A DNA stretch of 64,000 nt from Enoplosus armatus (Eukaryota; Chordata; Actinopteri; Centrarchiformes; Enoplosidae), in assembly GCF_043641665.1 (NCBI RefSeq), contig NC_092193.1:9416501-9480500 (forward strand), given 5' to 3'. A program made the position numbers and the translations under genes. Under the pieces are notes generated by a model that saw only the letters and a list, made by a program, of their open reading frames with translations, did no database searches and was not told where the DNA came from. Positions 42,686 through 54,419 of this stretch are shown one piece after another. Position 1 is the stretch's first letter. The number at the start of each line of letters is the position of its first letter.

Positions 42686-44422
42686 TCAAAATTAACGTTC
42701 CAAAATGTTTTGGGCACGGCTGACCAAAACAATGCAGGTAGTTAAAATGTTTACAATATCACAGTGATTGCAAATATACATTCTCCAGTAATAATAATAC
42801 AATCTCTCGCCAGAAATTAGAAATTGATCACATATCTATTTTTCTCATGTCACCCTTTGTAAAGGTAAACTAGTTTCTAAATGTCTAAACTGATGGGCTT
42901 CCTTTGGGCATCTCGGTCATACAAGTCCATATTTACACATTACAGAATGTAAGAAAATGTAAAAAGGTGAAATTCCAACATGTCTTGCCAGAAATGTCCG
43001 TTCTTTGATAATGTGACCGGTAGGCAGAGAGATCGGTTCTCATGGCTGTTACCCCTGATAGAATAAGTGAATGAAAGTGAAGGACGAGTGACAGTTTACA
43101 ATGCTGTTCATGACTGTGTAATAAAATGGAAGGCCTGTCAGTGAACCCAATCTACATTTTACAACGCTGCCGGGTTGAACGCCAGTTCACCTAAGTCGGA
43201 ACAACAGGGAGAGACACAGGACCCTAATGCATTTATGGACTTATTCAGGGAAGCCATATTGAATAAGACAACAATGAGTTCTATTTCATACTGTAAAGCT
43301 GTCACTAGCAGTGGTCAAACGCCGGTCAATGGTAAAGGGCAAGAGGAGGGACGAAGAAAAAAACTTAAAAACATGAGCAAGATATTAACTGGTCCAAATG
43401 CATTCTGTAAAGATTCACATTTTTATTCTAACACGTGAAAAATCATCCCAAACTTATGAAATGAATAAAAGGTCAAATTAAGCTTATTATACATTAATTC
43501 AATCATGTACCTTAATTCTAGCCAGTTTTTTTCATCCTATTCTGATAAAAATTGATCCTCCACCATCAGCACAGCTTCTTCTAACATCTGGTCTACACCT
43601 AATGGCTCATCCCAGAGTGGATCTTTGATGATGGTTGACCAGGCCTTGTCCTGGCCATAAACTGTTGTTTAGACAGCCCTATTTGTTATGGGGTGTAAAA
43701 GGAGAGCCATGGATCACAGTGAGAGGGCCAACACTATCAAAACATTAACTCTTATCAGATGACAGAACTGGCAAAGGGGTCAGGTTCTGTTTCCAGGAGC
43801 TGGCTCGAGCTGCACTCCACCCTGCCTCCACATCACATGTCGGGGGATTTCAGAGATGATCACCGTGTTGGCTAACCTTTCAAATACATTAGAAGGGCTT
43901 GGTATTGTATTGTTTGACATTTTCAAGATCAGTGCCAATATGGCACCTCAGTTTTGGCACCAATACCAAAATAATTTCAACTCAAGATCCACTTATTAGC
44001 TTTCAATCACATTTTACGGTCTTCATCAGCAAAAGGAACTGGCTCAGGTATCATCATGTGACATAAGTGTGAACCAACATGTTTTTACAACATGCTTTTA
44101 TTTCATGGTTCTGTAATTTCAGAATATTTTCCTGATAATTGCCAAGATGGTTTGTTTCAAATATCTAATTAAAGAGAAAATTGGAATTTCCTTGAAAGTA
44201 AAGCTCCAATTAAACCCAACCAAAAATTCATTCATTATTAATTCATTATTAGAAACTTCATTCTCCATATTTGTTGAATTGTATGCTTGGCTGTAGACAA
44301 AACAGTCATAAAATACATCTTCCTGAATAAAGAAAATTATTCTTTAAATGAGGAAATATATTATTTAAAAAATACTGAACATTCAATGCCAGCTTTCGGT
44401 ACTTCACCCCTTTTCATATATA

Positions 44423-44737
44423 CAATTAGTTGATTAATCAATTAACTGATCAACACAAAATTTATTGGCAACTATTTTGATAATCAATTAATCATTTTAA
44501 GCGTTTTTACAAGAATAAACATTTAAAACAATAGCTACTTTCAGCTTCTCAAAAGTTTTTTTTGTCGTATGTGATATAAACTGAATATCTTTGGGTTTTG
44601 GACATTTGAAGACGTCACCTTGGGCTTTAGGAAACTGAGATGGACATGTTTCACTATTATTTGGCATTTTCTAGACTTTAATTGAGTAAATAATTACCAG
44701 ATTAACTGATGATGAATAGCCATTAGTTGCAGCCCTA
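44423..44737 (-). mobile_element. AT-rich MITE-like repeat, family A copy 5 (near full length)
   Basis: Minus-oriented and the most complete copy: TTAGTTGATTAATCAATTAA at one end, GAAGACGTCACCTTGGGCTT, and ATTAGTTGCAGCCCTACC at the other end. Confidence 0.7.
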
Positions 44738-46040
44738 CCCTGCTCTACTCATTAGAAATGTTGAAGACGCTTTAAAGGTAAAGACATCCATCATCCGTGT
44801 CCAAGGATCTTCTCTAAACATTTTGGATATTAAACTTTTTTTTTCCAAATAAAGGAATGTACATAAAAGGCATAGACACAAAAGACAGGCAATCCACTCA
44901 AAGTTCAGTCAAAGGGCTTCTCTGAAAAGTTCCCACAACTGACACACTAACTCAATTTAGCCACGCAGGAGAACTGAGCACTCATGGAGAGGACATAAGA
45001 AAGAGGTCTGTTGTGTTTATCAGGCGTCCAGAGAGAGACCCACCTCTCACAATAGGACCTCTCCTTTCTTTTCCTCCCTGAAAAAAGTCTCAGCCACCTT
45101 GAATCCATTTGAGTGACATCGTGACAAAGAGGCTTCTTAACGTCCTGACGAAAGAGCCTCCTCCCCTTTCCCTCAAAACTTCCTTACCGGGCGATCAGCT
45201 GTATCAATCATGTCCCTCTTCCTGACCCCAGGCGGCACTGCTGCATCAGCGCCACCCCACCCCCGTTACCCCCCTCAACTCTCCTGCCACATCTCCTCCA
45301 TTACCCCCCACCCTCCCGATTAATAAGCACCAGGTTGCCGTCGGTGACAGGACCCACACTTAAATCCCAGTCCTTCTTACTGCAGCAAGAGCCACGGCAT
45401 CAGCAGGACTCTTTTTGTCTTAATGGGACAATGGAAGCAGAGCCATCCTTTGTTGAGGGCTTGACCCCACACACAAACCTTGCTGATGAGAAAAAGTGAC
45501 AGTAAACCTATTCAGGCCCGGTGCATGTCATCCTGCACTGATCCCTCTGAGAGATGGGATACTTTACCAACCGGCAGATGTAACAGTTAAGACAGGACTC
45601 CTTGGAGAATGTGGCATAACAGGCAGAAATAACGCTGAATAAGGCACTCAGGTGCAAAGTGAAGAGAAAAAATGAGATGATGGAAAATGTGTCCCTTCTT
45701 TTTTTTCAGCCATGTTCTGTTAAAACAGCCAAAATGCCAAAGTTAATGGATAAGTGGGCCATTTGAAGGTGAATTTCAAAATTTTCCTACTTATCAGTCT
45801 TGGATCATTTTTATTTAAAAGTAATATTTATCATACCTAAGCACAGAGCAAGTTCGTCCAAACCAGGTATTCAAACCTGATGTCATGATGGGTAGCGTTC
45901 TCCGATTACTCTGGGCTTCAGCTTAATAGTTTCACTTTAAATAATCTTCTTTAATCGACGCTAGCACAGCAAGACACGGTAAACACACCCAACATCACTC
46001 TCTCGGCTTAATATCAGACACCATGCTCACGTAAACTTAT

Positions 46041-46230
46041 AGGAGTAGTTTTACATTTTGGGAAATATGCTTATTCGCTCAAGATCAATACCACTCACAT
46101 GTGTCCATTCAATAGAAGACTACAGCCAACAGCAGCAAGACTGGAAACAGGGGACGCAGGTAGCCTGACTCTGTCCCCCTCTAAAGCTCCTTAATTAACA
46201 CGTCACATCTTGTTTGTTTAATCTGTAAAA
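46041..46230 (+). mobile_element. family B repeat half-element
   Basis: Shares TTTTGGGAAATATGCTTATT, GACTACAGCCAACAGC, AGACTGGAAACAGG and the GCCTGACTCTGTCC block with the left arm of the fold-back at 7934-8312, but has no right arm. Lies in greb1l intron 1. Confidence 0.6.
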
Positions 46231-47185
46231 CAACTGATAAAAAATGGCAACTCACCATTTTGCTTCTCCCTACAGTAACTAAGACCGCATTTTGTGTTGT
46301 TAAGTGCGCAGAAAGGAGGCAAAAACAGCATTTAGGCAGCCCAAATGGATTACAACACTGCAAGCGTAGCCGAGAGTAATTCAAGCTTTCTGCCCTGCTG
46401 CATCATCACAGGGGACAAAGAGCAGCAGGTAAATATGTGCTCAAGTAATTTACATTCTTCTTATAAAAGCATGAGATTCTGGAGGTTTGCTGCAGTCAGG
46501 AAAGCTTTACACAAAACAGATAACACAGAGATGAGTGACAAATTAAAGGTGAGGGAACACCGCATACCCTGAGACCAGCTGCAATACTCCTTGGCACAAG
46601 TCTCTGGAAATCGACTGTAGGGAAGAAACACCATTCTCCCAAAAGATACTCCCTCATTTGTCTTTTAAACGATGATGAAGCTCTGTCTAACATGCTACTC
46701 CAAAATACCCTAACAGTTATCCAACTGGGTCAATCCTGTAAGGGATCTGCATTTGTTATGTTTCCCCACTTTATTCAGGGTTCATTTGGTGCCTGTCTGT
46801 ATGACATTTTCAGGAAATGACTGAATGCAAATAAAAGACCGACTTTTCTATGTCGTGTTTGTCTGTTTTTTTCTGGCTGTGCTTGAGTTGCAAATGTGCT
46901 CACAGAGAGAATGAAAAGAGAGAGTGAGGGAGAGACAGGGAGAGAGAATGACCTCCCCTGCCACAGAGGAACGTTGAGTCCTCGCAGCAGAGGGCTGGGT
47001 CTTGGTCACCGTAGCCTTGGACAATCTGTGACAGCCTATGGAAAAGCCTTCTGCTACAGAGCTCTCTCTCCCCCACAGACCCTGGCAGCATCAACACACG
47101 CTGACCTTGTGTTTCAATATGAAAAGGGAGGGAGAGTGAGAGTGAGAGAGAGAGTGAACGTCCTCATTGGGGTAGTGTTTGTGCA

Positions 47186-47188
<3 letters not shown>

Positions 47189-47225
<37 letters not shown>

Positions 47226-47240
47226 CGTGTATGTGTGTGT
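47189..47240. repeat. (GT)n microsatellite
   Basis: Perfect GT run to about 47224, then a decayed GTTCGTGTAT segment and a further short GT run. Confidence 0.93.
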
Positions 47241-48853
47241 AGGCAGGGAGATTTTGGGAAAATATATGTGGGCAAATGCAATGATGCTGCTGTGGTGATG
47301 TGGCAGTGTTTCCAGCTGCTGTTAACACACACTCCTGCCCCTTCACAGCAACAATACCAAATACGCAATTTACAGATCAGATAGAACAGCAATAAAATCT
47401 TACATTTATCACAATGAATCACCTACCAAAAGTAACATTTTACACAACTAAAATGAGAATAAATCTAGACATGAGTGCTAACTAATTTAATCATCACCTA
47501 TACATGACAAGTCTTTTGCTCATAAAACTGTTTAAAACAAAAGACATTTCAAACTTACAACACCAGACAACTCAAAAGGAGCGGGACAGGCAAGGGTGTT
47601 ACATAGTGTACTGTTCAATAAACCACTAGTCGTCTGGCACAGGTTGTAGTATTTAATCAACAACAGAGGATTTCTGTGTTGCAGCTGCAACAGATTAAAA
47701 GATGACAGTAAATAACGGAAAATGCAGCAGATGATCAACGCTGCGTCTAACTGCCATGTTAATCAATAGATTGAAACCCAAGACTGTGATGAATCATTCG
47801 AACAATGTTTACCTTTGCAAAAAACCTGACCCTTGTAGCAAAGGCCAAAACAATGAAATTCAACCTAAAAACCCTTAACTTTCCTTCAGACTAGTGCACT
47901 ATGATCTAGCCTGTTGCACAGCACACACTGTACTTTTTATAAAGAACACATAAGCTGCGAGCAGTCATTTCTGGCCGCAGCTACCGTTCCACTGTGGTTG
48001 GCATCTGTGCACGGGGTGGGGGAATACAGCAGTACACCCTGTGAGAACACACTGTTCCACAACAGGACCGCGCAAGAAGGGCTTCTCAGCTGGATGCTTT
48101 CCAGGTGTCAATGGCAAGAATGGGGATATATTATTACTAAGTGCTCTCCATGGAGCAGCATGCACACTTTGCTCTTCATGAGCTCACATTGATGAAATGG
48201 AGCCCATAAAAATCCAAGAGATTGATCAAAAAATAAATAAAAGGAGGAACACTGTAGACATGAGACAAGCACTTCATGCCACAATCCTGCTGTGATGCAA
48301 TGCAATATGCAATGGCCCGGGTGTCAGGGTTAGTGGCCTCATTTGTTTATTACGGCTGCAAATGAAAGAGTTCAACTCAAGGGACAAAAGACTGAGATTC
48401 CTCTTTCACCTTGACATGCCATCACTCTCCTGCGAACACACAAATGCCCTCGCGCTTGAAGGCGACCCTTTGACACGCTTCCTGACGAACAACTCGGGGC
48501 CACGTCCAGATAAGTTCCATTCATTTATGTCAGGGAGCTATTTCAACTTTGATCTGGCCGTGGGAGGACAGAGAAAAAGAGGGCAATGGAGGTACAAATG
48601 TGGAGCTTTTAACTTCTTATGATGCCTTTACGAAATACCTTATAACACTGCCATGAAAAGAGTTCTCTGAACAAGATTTGTTAATGCTACAGAGACAGAG
48701 GGCTTCAATAAACTAGGGTTAGGTTCATTGAGTCCTTCGGTTAGTCAACCAGGTTGACAGATAAGAACCGGCCCTGCATGTCAGAATCAGAGATAACTAA
48801 CAGGAGAACAGGAAGTGCCATCTACCGGGGTTGTGTTCCACTCATGCATAAAT

Positions 48854-48855
<2 letters not shown>

Positions 48856-48907
<52 letters not shown>
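48856..48907. repeat. (CA)26 microsatellite
   Basis: Longest perfect dinucleotide run in the window; likely polymorphic. Confidence 0.95.
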
Positions 48908-48909
<2 letters not shown>

Positions 48910-49414
48910 TTAGCATCCCAAACTTGCAACAAAGAGCAGGATGTTCAGGCCAGTCTTTTTGGCTGTACTCCTATGTATTGCATGTCCTACCTTCCTGACT
49001 GTAAGTTCCTTTCATCCGTCACTAAAAGCCACATTCTAAGGATGTGAGAAAGAGAGGCTTTTCTTTCTTTCTTTTTTTTAGCTGAGAGGAATTCCATCCT
49101 CACAACCTTTCCCTTTCCCCTTCACTCCTGAGCAGGCCATAAACACAGAGGCGCGAAGTAGACTCACACCCAACAGCACAAATTCATGGTCAGACATTTA
49201 GTGAGGGGGAGTTTGTTCTAGACAGGTTAGTGAATTGCTGCAGACTCTTTAGATAGTATGTTACAGTAATGTACCTCAACAGAACTATCAGGTTGATGAG
49301 TATGGGTTGAACTCTTGCAACGTCTGACCTAATACAACAAGAACAAGGAGCAGTGGGACTTCAGGTTAAATGTGTAGGTGCTTTTAATTCAAGGTAAAAA
49401 TAATTATGTTTAAA

Positions 49415-49795
49415 ATGTTTAGTCTACAAAACATCAGAAATGTACTTATTCAAATCGCTGGTTTTGTCCAACCAACCAACCAACCTGAAAACCCCCCCTG
49501 AAAATATTCACTTCGCTAAAATGTGTATATTTCTATTTTCTATTTCTTATTTTTATATTTTGTACATACTTTTATTTCTAAATTTATGCTGCTTTCTAAT
49601 CTTGAATGGGAGCACCAGTACTGTACAATTCCCCCCCGGGGATCAATAAAGTATTTCTGATTCTGATTCTGATTATAGAAGATCAAGAAAACCAGCAGAT
49701 ATTCACATTTGTGAAGCTGGAATCAGTTAACTTTTGGCATTTTTGCTTATAAAATTACTTAAATAATTAAATGATCATTATTAATATATTATCAA
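49415..49795 (+). mobile_element. AT-rich MITE-like repeat, family A copy 6, split by a LINE tail
   Basis: AGTCTACAAAACATCAGAAA and GGTTTTGTCCAACCA lie left of the break. ATAGAAGATCAAGAAAACCA and CACATTTGTGAAGCTGGAAT lie right of it. The order matches the other copies once 49475-49674 is removed. Confidence 0.65.
49475..49674 (+). mobile_element. 5'-truncated LINE-type 3' end, nested in family A copy 6
   Basis: Ends in CCCCCCCGGGGATCAATAAA followed by GTATTT and a (CTGATT)n tail at about 49655-49674, the typical 3' tail of fish non-LTR retrotransposons. No coding sequence of the element is kept. The left boundary is approximate. Confidence 0.6.
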
Positions 49796-51059
49796 AATCG
49801 CTGCTGATATACATTATATAAATAAATCCATTAAGTTAAATTAAAAAACAACAACAATTGCTCCGCTTCCTCCAGGTGAAACTAAGATATAACAGCTGAT
49901 GGTGGAGGGCTTTGAGGAGGAAGCCCCACCCCCACCAGGGGGATCAATGCACATAAATGGAAGAGGTCACAGACCTTTGACATCTCCTTTCAGCCGGGGG
50001 AGGGGCGCAGGCCTTTGTGAGATTGGCTTTAATGATCCAATTGTCGACTGTGTCATGCACCTTCATACAGTACATACAGTTTGTCTCACATTTTGCTCCA
50101 CCCTGCGCGCACACTCCACCCTTACCGGATGTCCACTCGCTAAACCGCCCAGCCACAAGTGTGAGGTTTGAATAAGAAATGTTGCTCTGTATCTCATTTG
50201 CTGTCTGCATCCAGCTGCCTTGTTTTGCTCTTCATCACTCCCACATCTGTTTTAACCTATTCTCTCATCTCTTCCCCTCCTCAGACTCCCCAGCTCCTCT
50301 CCAGACCTTATCTGTGCCTTCCCTCCCTCCCTCCTCTTTCATGCTGAATTTTTTTGAAGAGGGATTTGGTCAATTAAAAGACTTTCCAAGATACTCTGAT
50401 GCATTTCGCTCCATGGAAATCATATGGACATAATAGCAAGAAGCAAAACATTACATAAATCTAATATTCAGATTTTGGATCAATGCACTCACTCAAACAC
50501 AGCTTTTTTTGAGCTGTGATTGCTGCTTTTGAGTAATAGAAAACTAATTTAACCAGATGTAGATCTGACTTCCTGCTACAGAAAGCCTGACACTGCCAGT
50601 ACAGTCTGTGAGTATTTGTCTTTCTTACATTAGACTCAGACACTACCAGTGAACACGGTGTTCCTGGCATTCTTGACCCTCAATAAAAACGACAGGTTAA
50701 AAGTTTACAAGCATCCACGCGGAACACATCTGGCTCTGCAGATCGGCAGCGACTCTCTCGAGCTCTTTTAATTCTGACATTTCTTGAAAATGGCCATCAA
50801 ACAGTTTGGCTGATATCTGATACGGATACGACCTTGCTGTGATAATTAGCTAATTCCATTGATCCTATTCAGATTCAGAGCAGCCTGCATGACTGAATGA
50901 TTCTCACTCACTTTTACTGCTAAAGCAATAAAGATACCTTGCCAGGAATCATAAAATACTTTGCTAGGAGGTGAAATTAAATGAATACACAGTTTATGTG
51001 GGATTTATTTGTATTTGGCATAAACACATGATTTAATTCAGTTTTGTGTAAAGTACAGA

Positions 51060-51290
51060 TAAAAAAATATATTTAATTTTGAGGTACTTATACTTTACTT
51101 GAGTATTTCCATTTAATGCTACTTTAAACTTCTGCTCCACTACATTTCATAGGGAAATAAAGTACTTTTTATTCCATTACACTTATTTGATAGCTATGTC
51201 CTTTTACTTAAGTAAGAGATTGAATACAGGACTTTTACTTGTAATGGAGTATTTTGAAACTGTTGTATTGCTACTTTTTAAAAGATCTGA
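51060..51290. mobile_element. repeat-like stretch in greb1l intron 1
   Basis: TTTACTTGAGTATTTCCATT, TCTGCTCCACTACATTTCAT and CAGGACTTTTACTTGTAATG are typical of a short AT-rich fish repeat. No coding capacity. Confidence 0.5.
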
Positions 51291-53795
51291 ACATCCTGTC
51301 CATGTCAACACAAGCATGTGGCACAAGGAAACATTTGAAAAGACGGTCCTGACTCCTGCCTCAGCAGTTTGATGAATGACAGCTAGTTTGAGGACCACCT
51401 GTTTTCTGGGTCCTCTCACATCGGGCTCAAAAAACATTGTCAAACAATAGCGCTGATCTCTCTAGTTGGGATTTGGTCCCCTTGTGCCATCTGCACTCAG
51501 GATCAGAGAGGACCCACAATCACTAAGAAGCATCTCTGAAAGGATCAGGAGAAGCATCTGCATGCATTGCCAGCTCATCCCGGTGGTGTTTTTGTGATCT
51601 AAATTGGCATTGCGAACGATCTTTGAGGGTGTTTTATGTGAAAGATTTCGCCTCACTGATCAATATTTAAAATGATACGTTTGCTGGCTGAAGCCAAAGC
51701 CGAAACTGAAACCTCTTTGTTACTGACTGGATGGGTAATCAATTGTTATATACGCCTTTTTTGTTATGACACCGAACGCAAATCTGAGTGATCTATCACA
51801 CACTGGTCTGTCATAACAGACAGACATAACTAGAGAAAATGTGAAAGAAAAATGGATTTCAAATGAACACGCTTCTTCTATTTTACACCAGGAAATAAAC
51901 ACTGAAGGCCATCTGAGCAACCACAAAGAATAAACAGCAAAAGAGGAGTTCTGATGTGCTCATAATGATAGAGGAGAAAATAAATCAATCTGTTACCCTG
52001 GTGACTACTACCATATGTACAAATGGATGTGAAGCAGTCATCTATCTGCAGCTTTGTCGTGCCTTTTCACATGTGAAATGACATGTTACATTTTTTGGAA
52101 AACCTCTTTTCTTCGCAGCAGGTCTTCTGCACAATAAAACAACTGTGAATGAGAACTTGGGCAAGAAATAGAGAGGGAACCATTATCATAACAAGATGAA
52201 AGGCTGACAAAAGGTATTTTGAGCACGCTAAGAAGATGAATTATTATTTTAAAGAGGGCCTCTTTTGAGGGTGAAAAGGGATGAGCCATAACTACATCGC
52301 TTCATTTTTTTTCATTTTGGTTCATTTGAATTTGCGTACTTTGTACTCCATGAGTTTATTAACCATCAATGACATAAGGTTGGTATTTGCCATTTTATTG
52401 TTTACAACCTTCTGTAAAAAGGGAAATAATGAAGATCTGACCAATTTTCTGTTTATCAAAACTATATCCAACTCACTTGCAGTGTTCTCAGAGCCAATGA
52501 CTACTCGTGTTTAAGAAATTAAAGGTTAAGATGCCACAATCACACAAAGAAAATGCCCGCTGCCAAACCTCAACAACTCAAGGCCTTCACAAAGCAACAT
52601 GGGAAGGAGATGTCTCCTTCAAGGCTAAAGAGAAAAACCTGTCCGAGCGCAGGAGTGGTGTCACCGGGGCCTTACTTATCTCCTCCCAGATTAAGTCCCA
52701 ATTGTTTGCTGGGAACAAAGGCAGTCAGTGAGGAAACCAGCCCCCCAAGGGCCAGATGGTCAGCGTTCAGAGCCCCCTGACCCCTCCAGCTCTTGCCCTC
52801 TATGACAGGGCCACGCGTGCTCAAGGCGAGACGGCCACCCGGCAAATTCCCAATCCACGCTGCTCGTACAGAGCATGTTCTCACATGATACTGTGCTACC
52901 TGTCTGACTTAAAGTGATGAAGTGATTCTCTTTAGCAGATAGTTATTTGTCATAGGATGTGTAGTTGCAGAAGACAAACATGAATGTCAGATATCACAAA
53001 TCTGCACTTAATGGCAACACTTAATTAACAATTCAAATATTTTAAAGCTCAAACATGTGAATTTCTATGAGCCTGGACAACAAAATTGCTCGATAAGACA
53101 AGAAAATGCTGCTTTAACGTGAAAAATGGCTGTTGGGTGTTTGACATTATCATCAGTGCCTCTCTGCATCTGGTAAAATGAACTTCTCTACTTTTGCTGT
53201 AGTTTGTGGGACCGTGTAATGTGCATGCAATTGTCATTAGCTCCAATGACATTTTGAAAGTACAAGAGGGGGTAGTGGAGACACGAGGAATGTAACCTTT
53301 GGGACGTGAAACATGAGGAATGGCAGATTAGATGTAGTCAAGACAGACTGGTTTGCCTGTAATTACAATGACAAACCACCAAATACATCTCCTGGTCACT
53401 CTTATCTGATATGACTTTATCTAAGCTGCTGAAGCCTGTTTCAACAAGAGCCTTAGGCAACTGTAACAGTATCCAACAGACAAATGTGTAAATTAGTGGC
53501 CGGGTTCCAGATATACTTGACATGACTTTGTTAAGGATGATTAATCAGCAGGAGTGACATTTTTAAAGATGAAATAAAACGTGTTATCTGCATTTTGAGG
53601 AAGGAAGCACAGACTGACCTATAATTCTTTAAATACCCATAAGGCACATTATTTGACTGCTGATCTAAAGTAAGGTTTCATTTCCCTCATTTCCTGCTAC
53701 AGGTTTTACAGGAGTTAAAGTTCCATACTGACACTCATATTAAACAGCAACAGACGTTAATGAGAAGACTAGTTAGGCTATTAGATGTCGGTCAG

Positions 53796-53798
<3 letters not shown>

Positions 53799-53831
<33 letters not shown>
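53799..53831. repeat. (CA)n microsatellite
   Basis: Perfect CA run about 500 bases downstream (in transcript direction) of the greb1l exon 1 donor. Confidence 0.94.
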
Positions 53832-53832
<1 letters not shown>

Positions 53833-54282
53833 TTGCGGCCGAGCATCACTGACAGCTGCGACATCAGGCAAGACTTGTTCATTTGTGCAAGAATAAAAGA
53901 AGACAATGAAAAAACGGGTTTAACATATGATATTAATGCAGTTTTCCCGAGCATTCAAACAGGCTTACTGACACACTTATGAATTGATTATACCCAATTG
54001 CCTCTCGTCATACTTTAATCAGGCTACCCCTTCCTATAAAACATCCTGTGCAGGTTCTTCACCAGTAGCTTTGATGCCATTTAAAATTCACTGGTGAAAA
54101 AAACTTTGAGCATCTGTTTCAGCCTCGTTGACGCACCGACAGCAGACTGCAGTGCGACCATCCTCCGGAGAGGGTTAACAGGCTAATCCAGTTTATGGTC
54201 GGTATCATGATTCCTTACGACACGTAGTTTTAAGCGAGTGTGAGCATACAGAGAAAAAAAAAGCAGCACCGTGCAGGCCTAC

Positions 54283-54410
54283 CTTTATCCACACGGAATC
54301 GGGTCTGTGGGTAAATGTGCGTCCCTGGCTCCAACAACACCAACACCTCCGCCGCCGGTCGCTCTCTGCTCTGCAACAGCTGATCTGAGCACAGCGAGGG
54401 AGCCGCCAAG
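54283..54410 (-). other. greb1l: probable greb1l non-coding exon 1
   Basis: A GC-rich stretch, rare in this AT-rich region, ending in a good minus-strand donor GGATAAAG|GTAGGC at 54282-54281. Coding exon 1 opens with an acceptor only three bases before the ATG, so an upstream UTR exon must exist and this is the best candidate. The transcription start is uncertain, and further UTR exons could lie in the 22-kb intron. Confidence 0.5.
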
Positions 54411-54418
54411 TGACGTCA
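54411..54418. promoter_or_regulatory. greb1l: CRE palindrome at greb1l promoter
   Basis: TGACGTCA, the full CREB/ATF site, lies immediately upstream of the inferred first exon in a GC-rich segment. No TATA box is obvious. Confidence 0.5.
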
Positions 54419-54419
54419 G

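Larger units (their letters stand above)
32238..54282 (-). other. greb1l: greb1l 5' intron (about 22 kb)
   Basis: No supported coding exon. It holds family A, B and other repeats, many microsatellites, and several GC-richer non-repetitive islands (for example 35160-35430, 41880-42190, 45160-45430, 50730-50920, 52540-52890) that could be conserved enhancers. The longest open frame (minus 40504-40995, 163 codons) has no recognisable domain or homologue. Confidence 0.6.

Noticed and set aside
43175..43438. 87-codon frame with a polar, protein-like composition
   Set aside because: Begins at TTG rather than ATG, matches no family I know, and has no promoter, splice or poly(A) context.
46896..47384. 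162-codon open frame on the plus strand
   Set aside because: Runs through AG-rich sequence and a GT microsatellite, producing Arg/Glu and Val/Cys repeats; not a credible protein.
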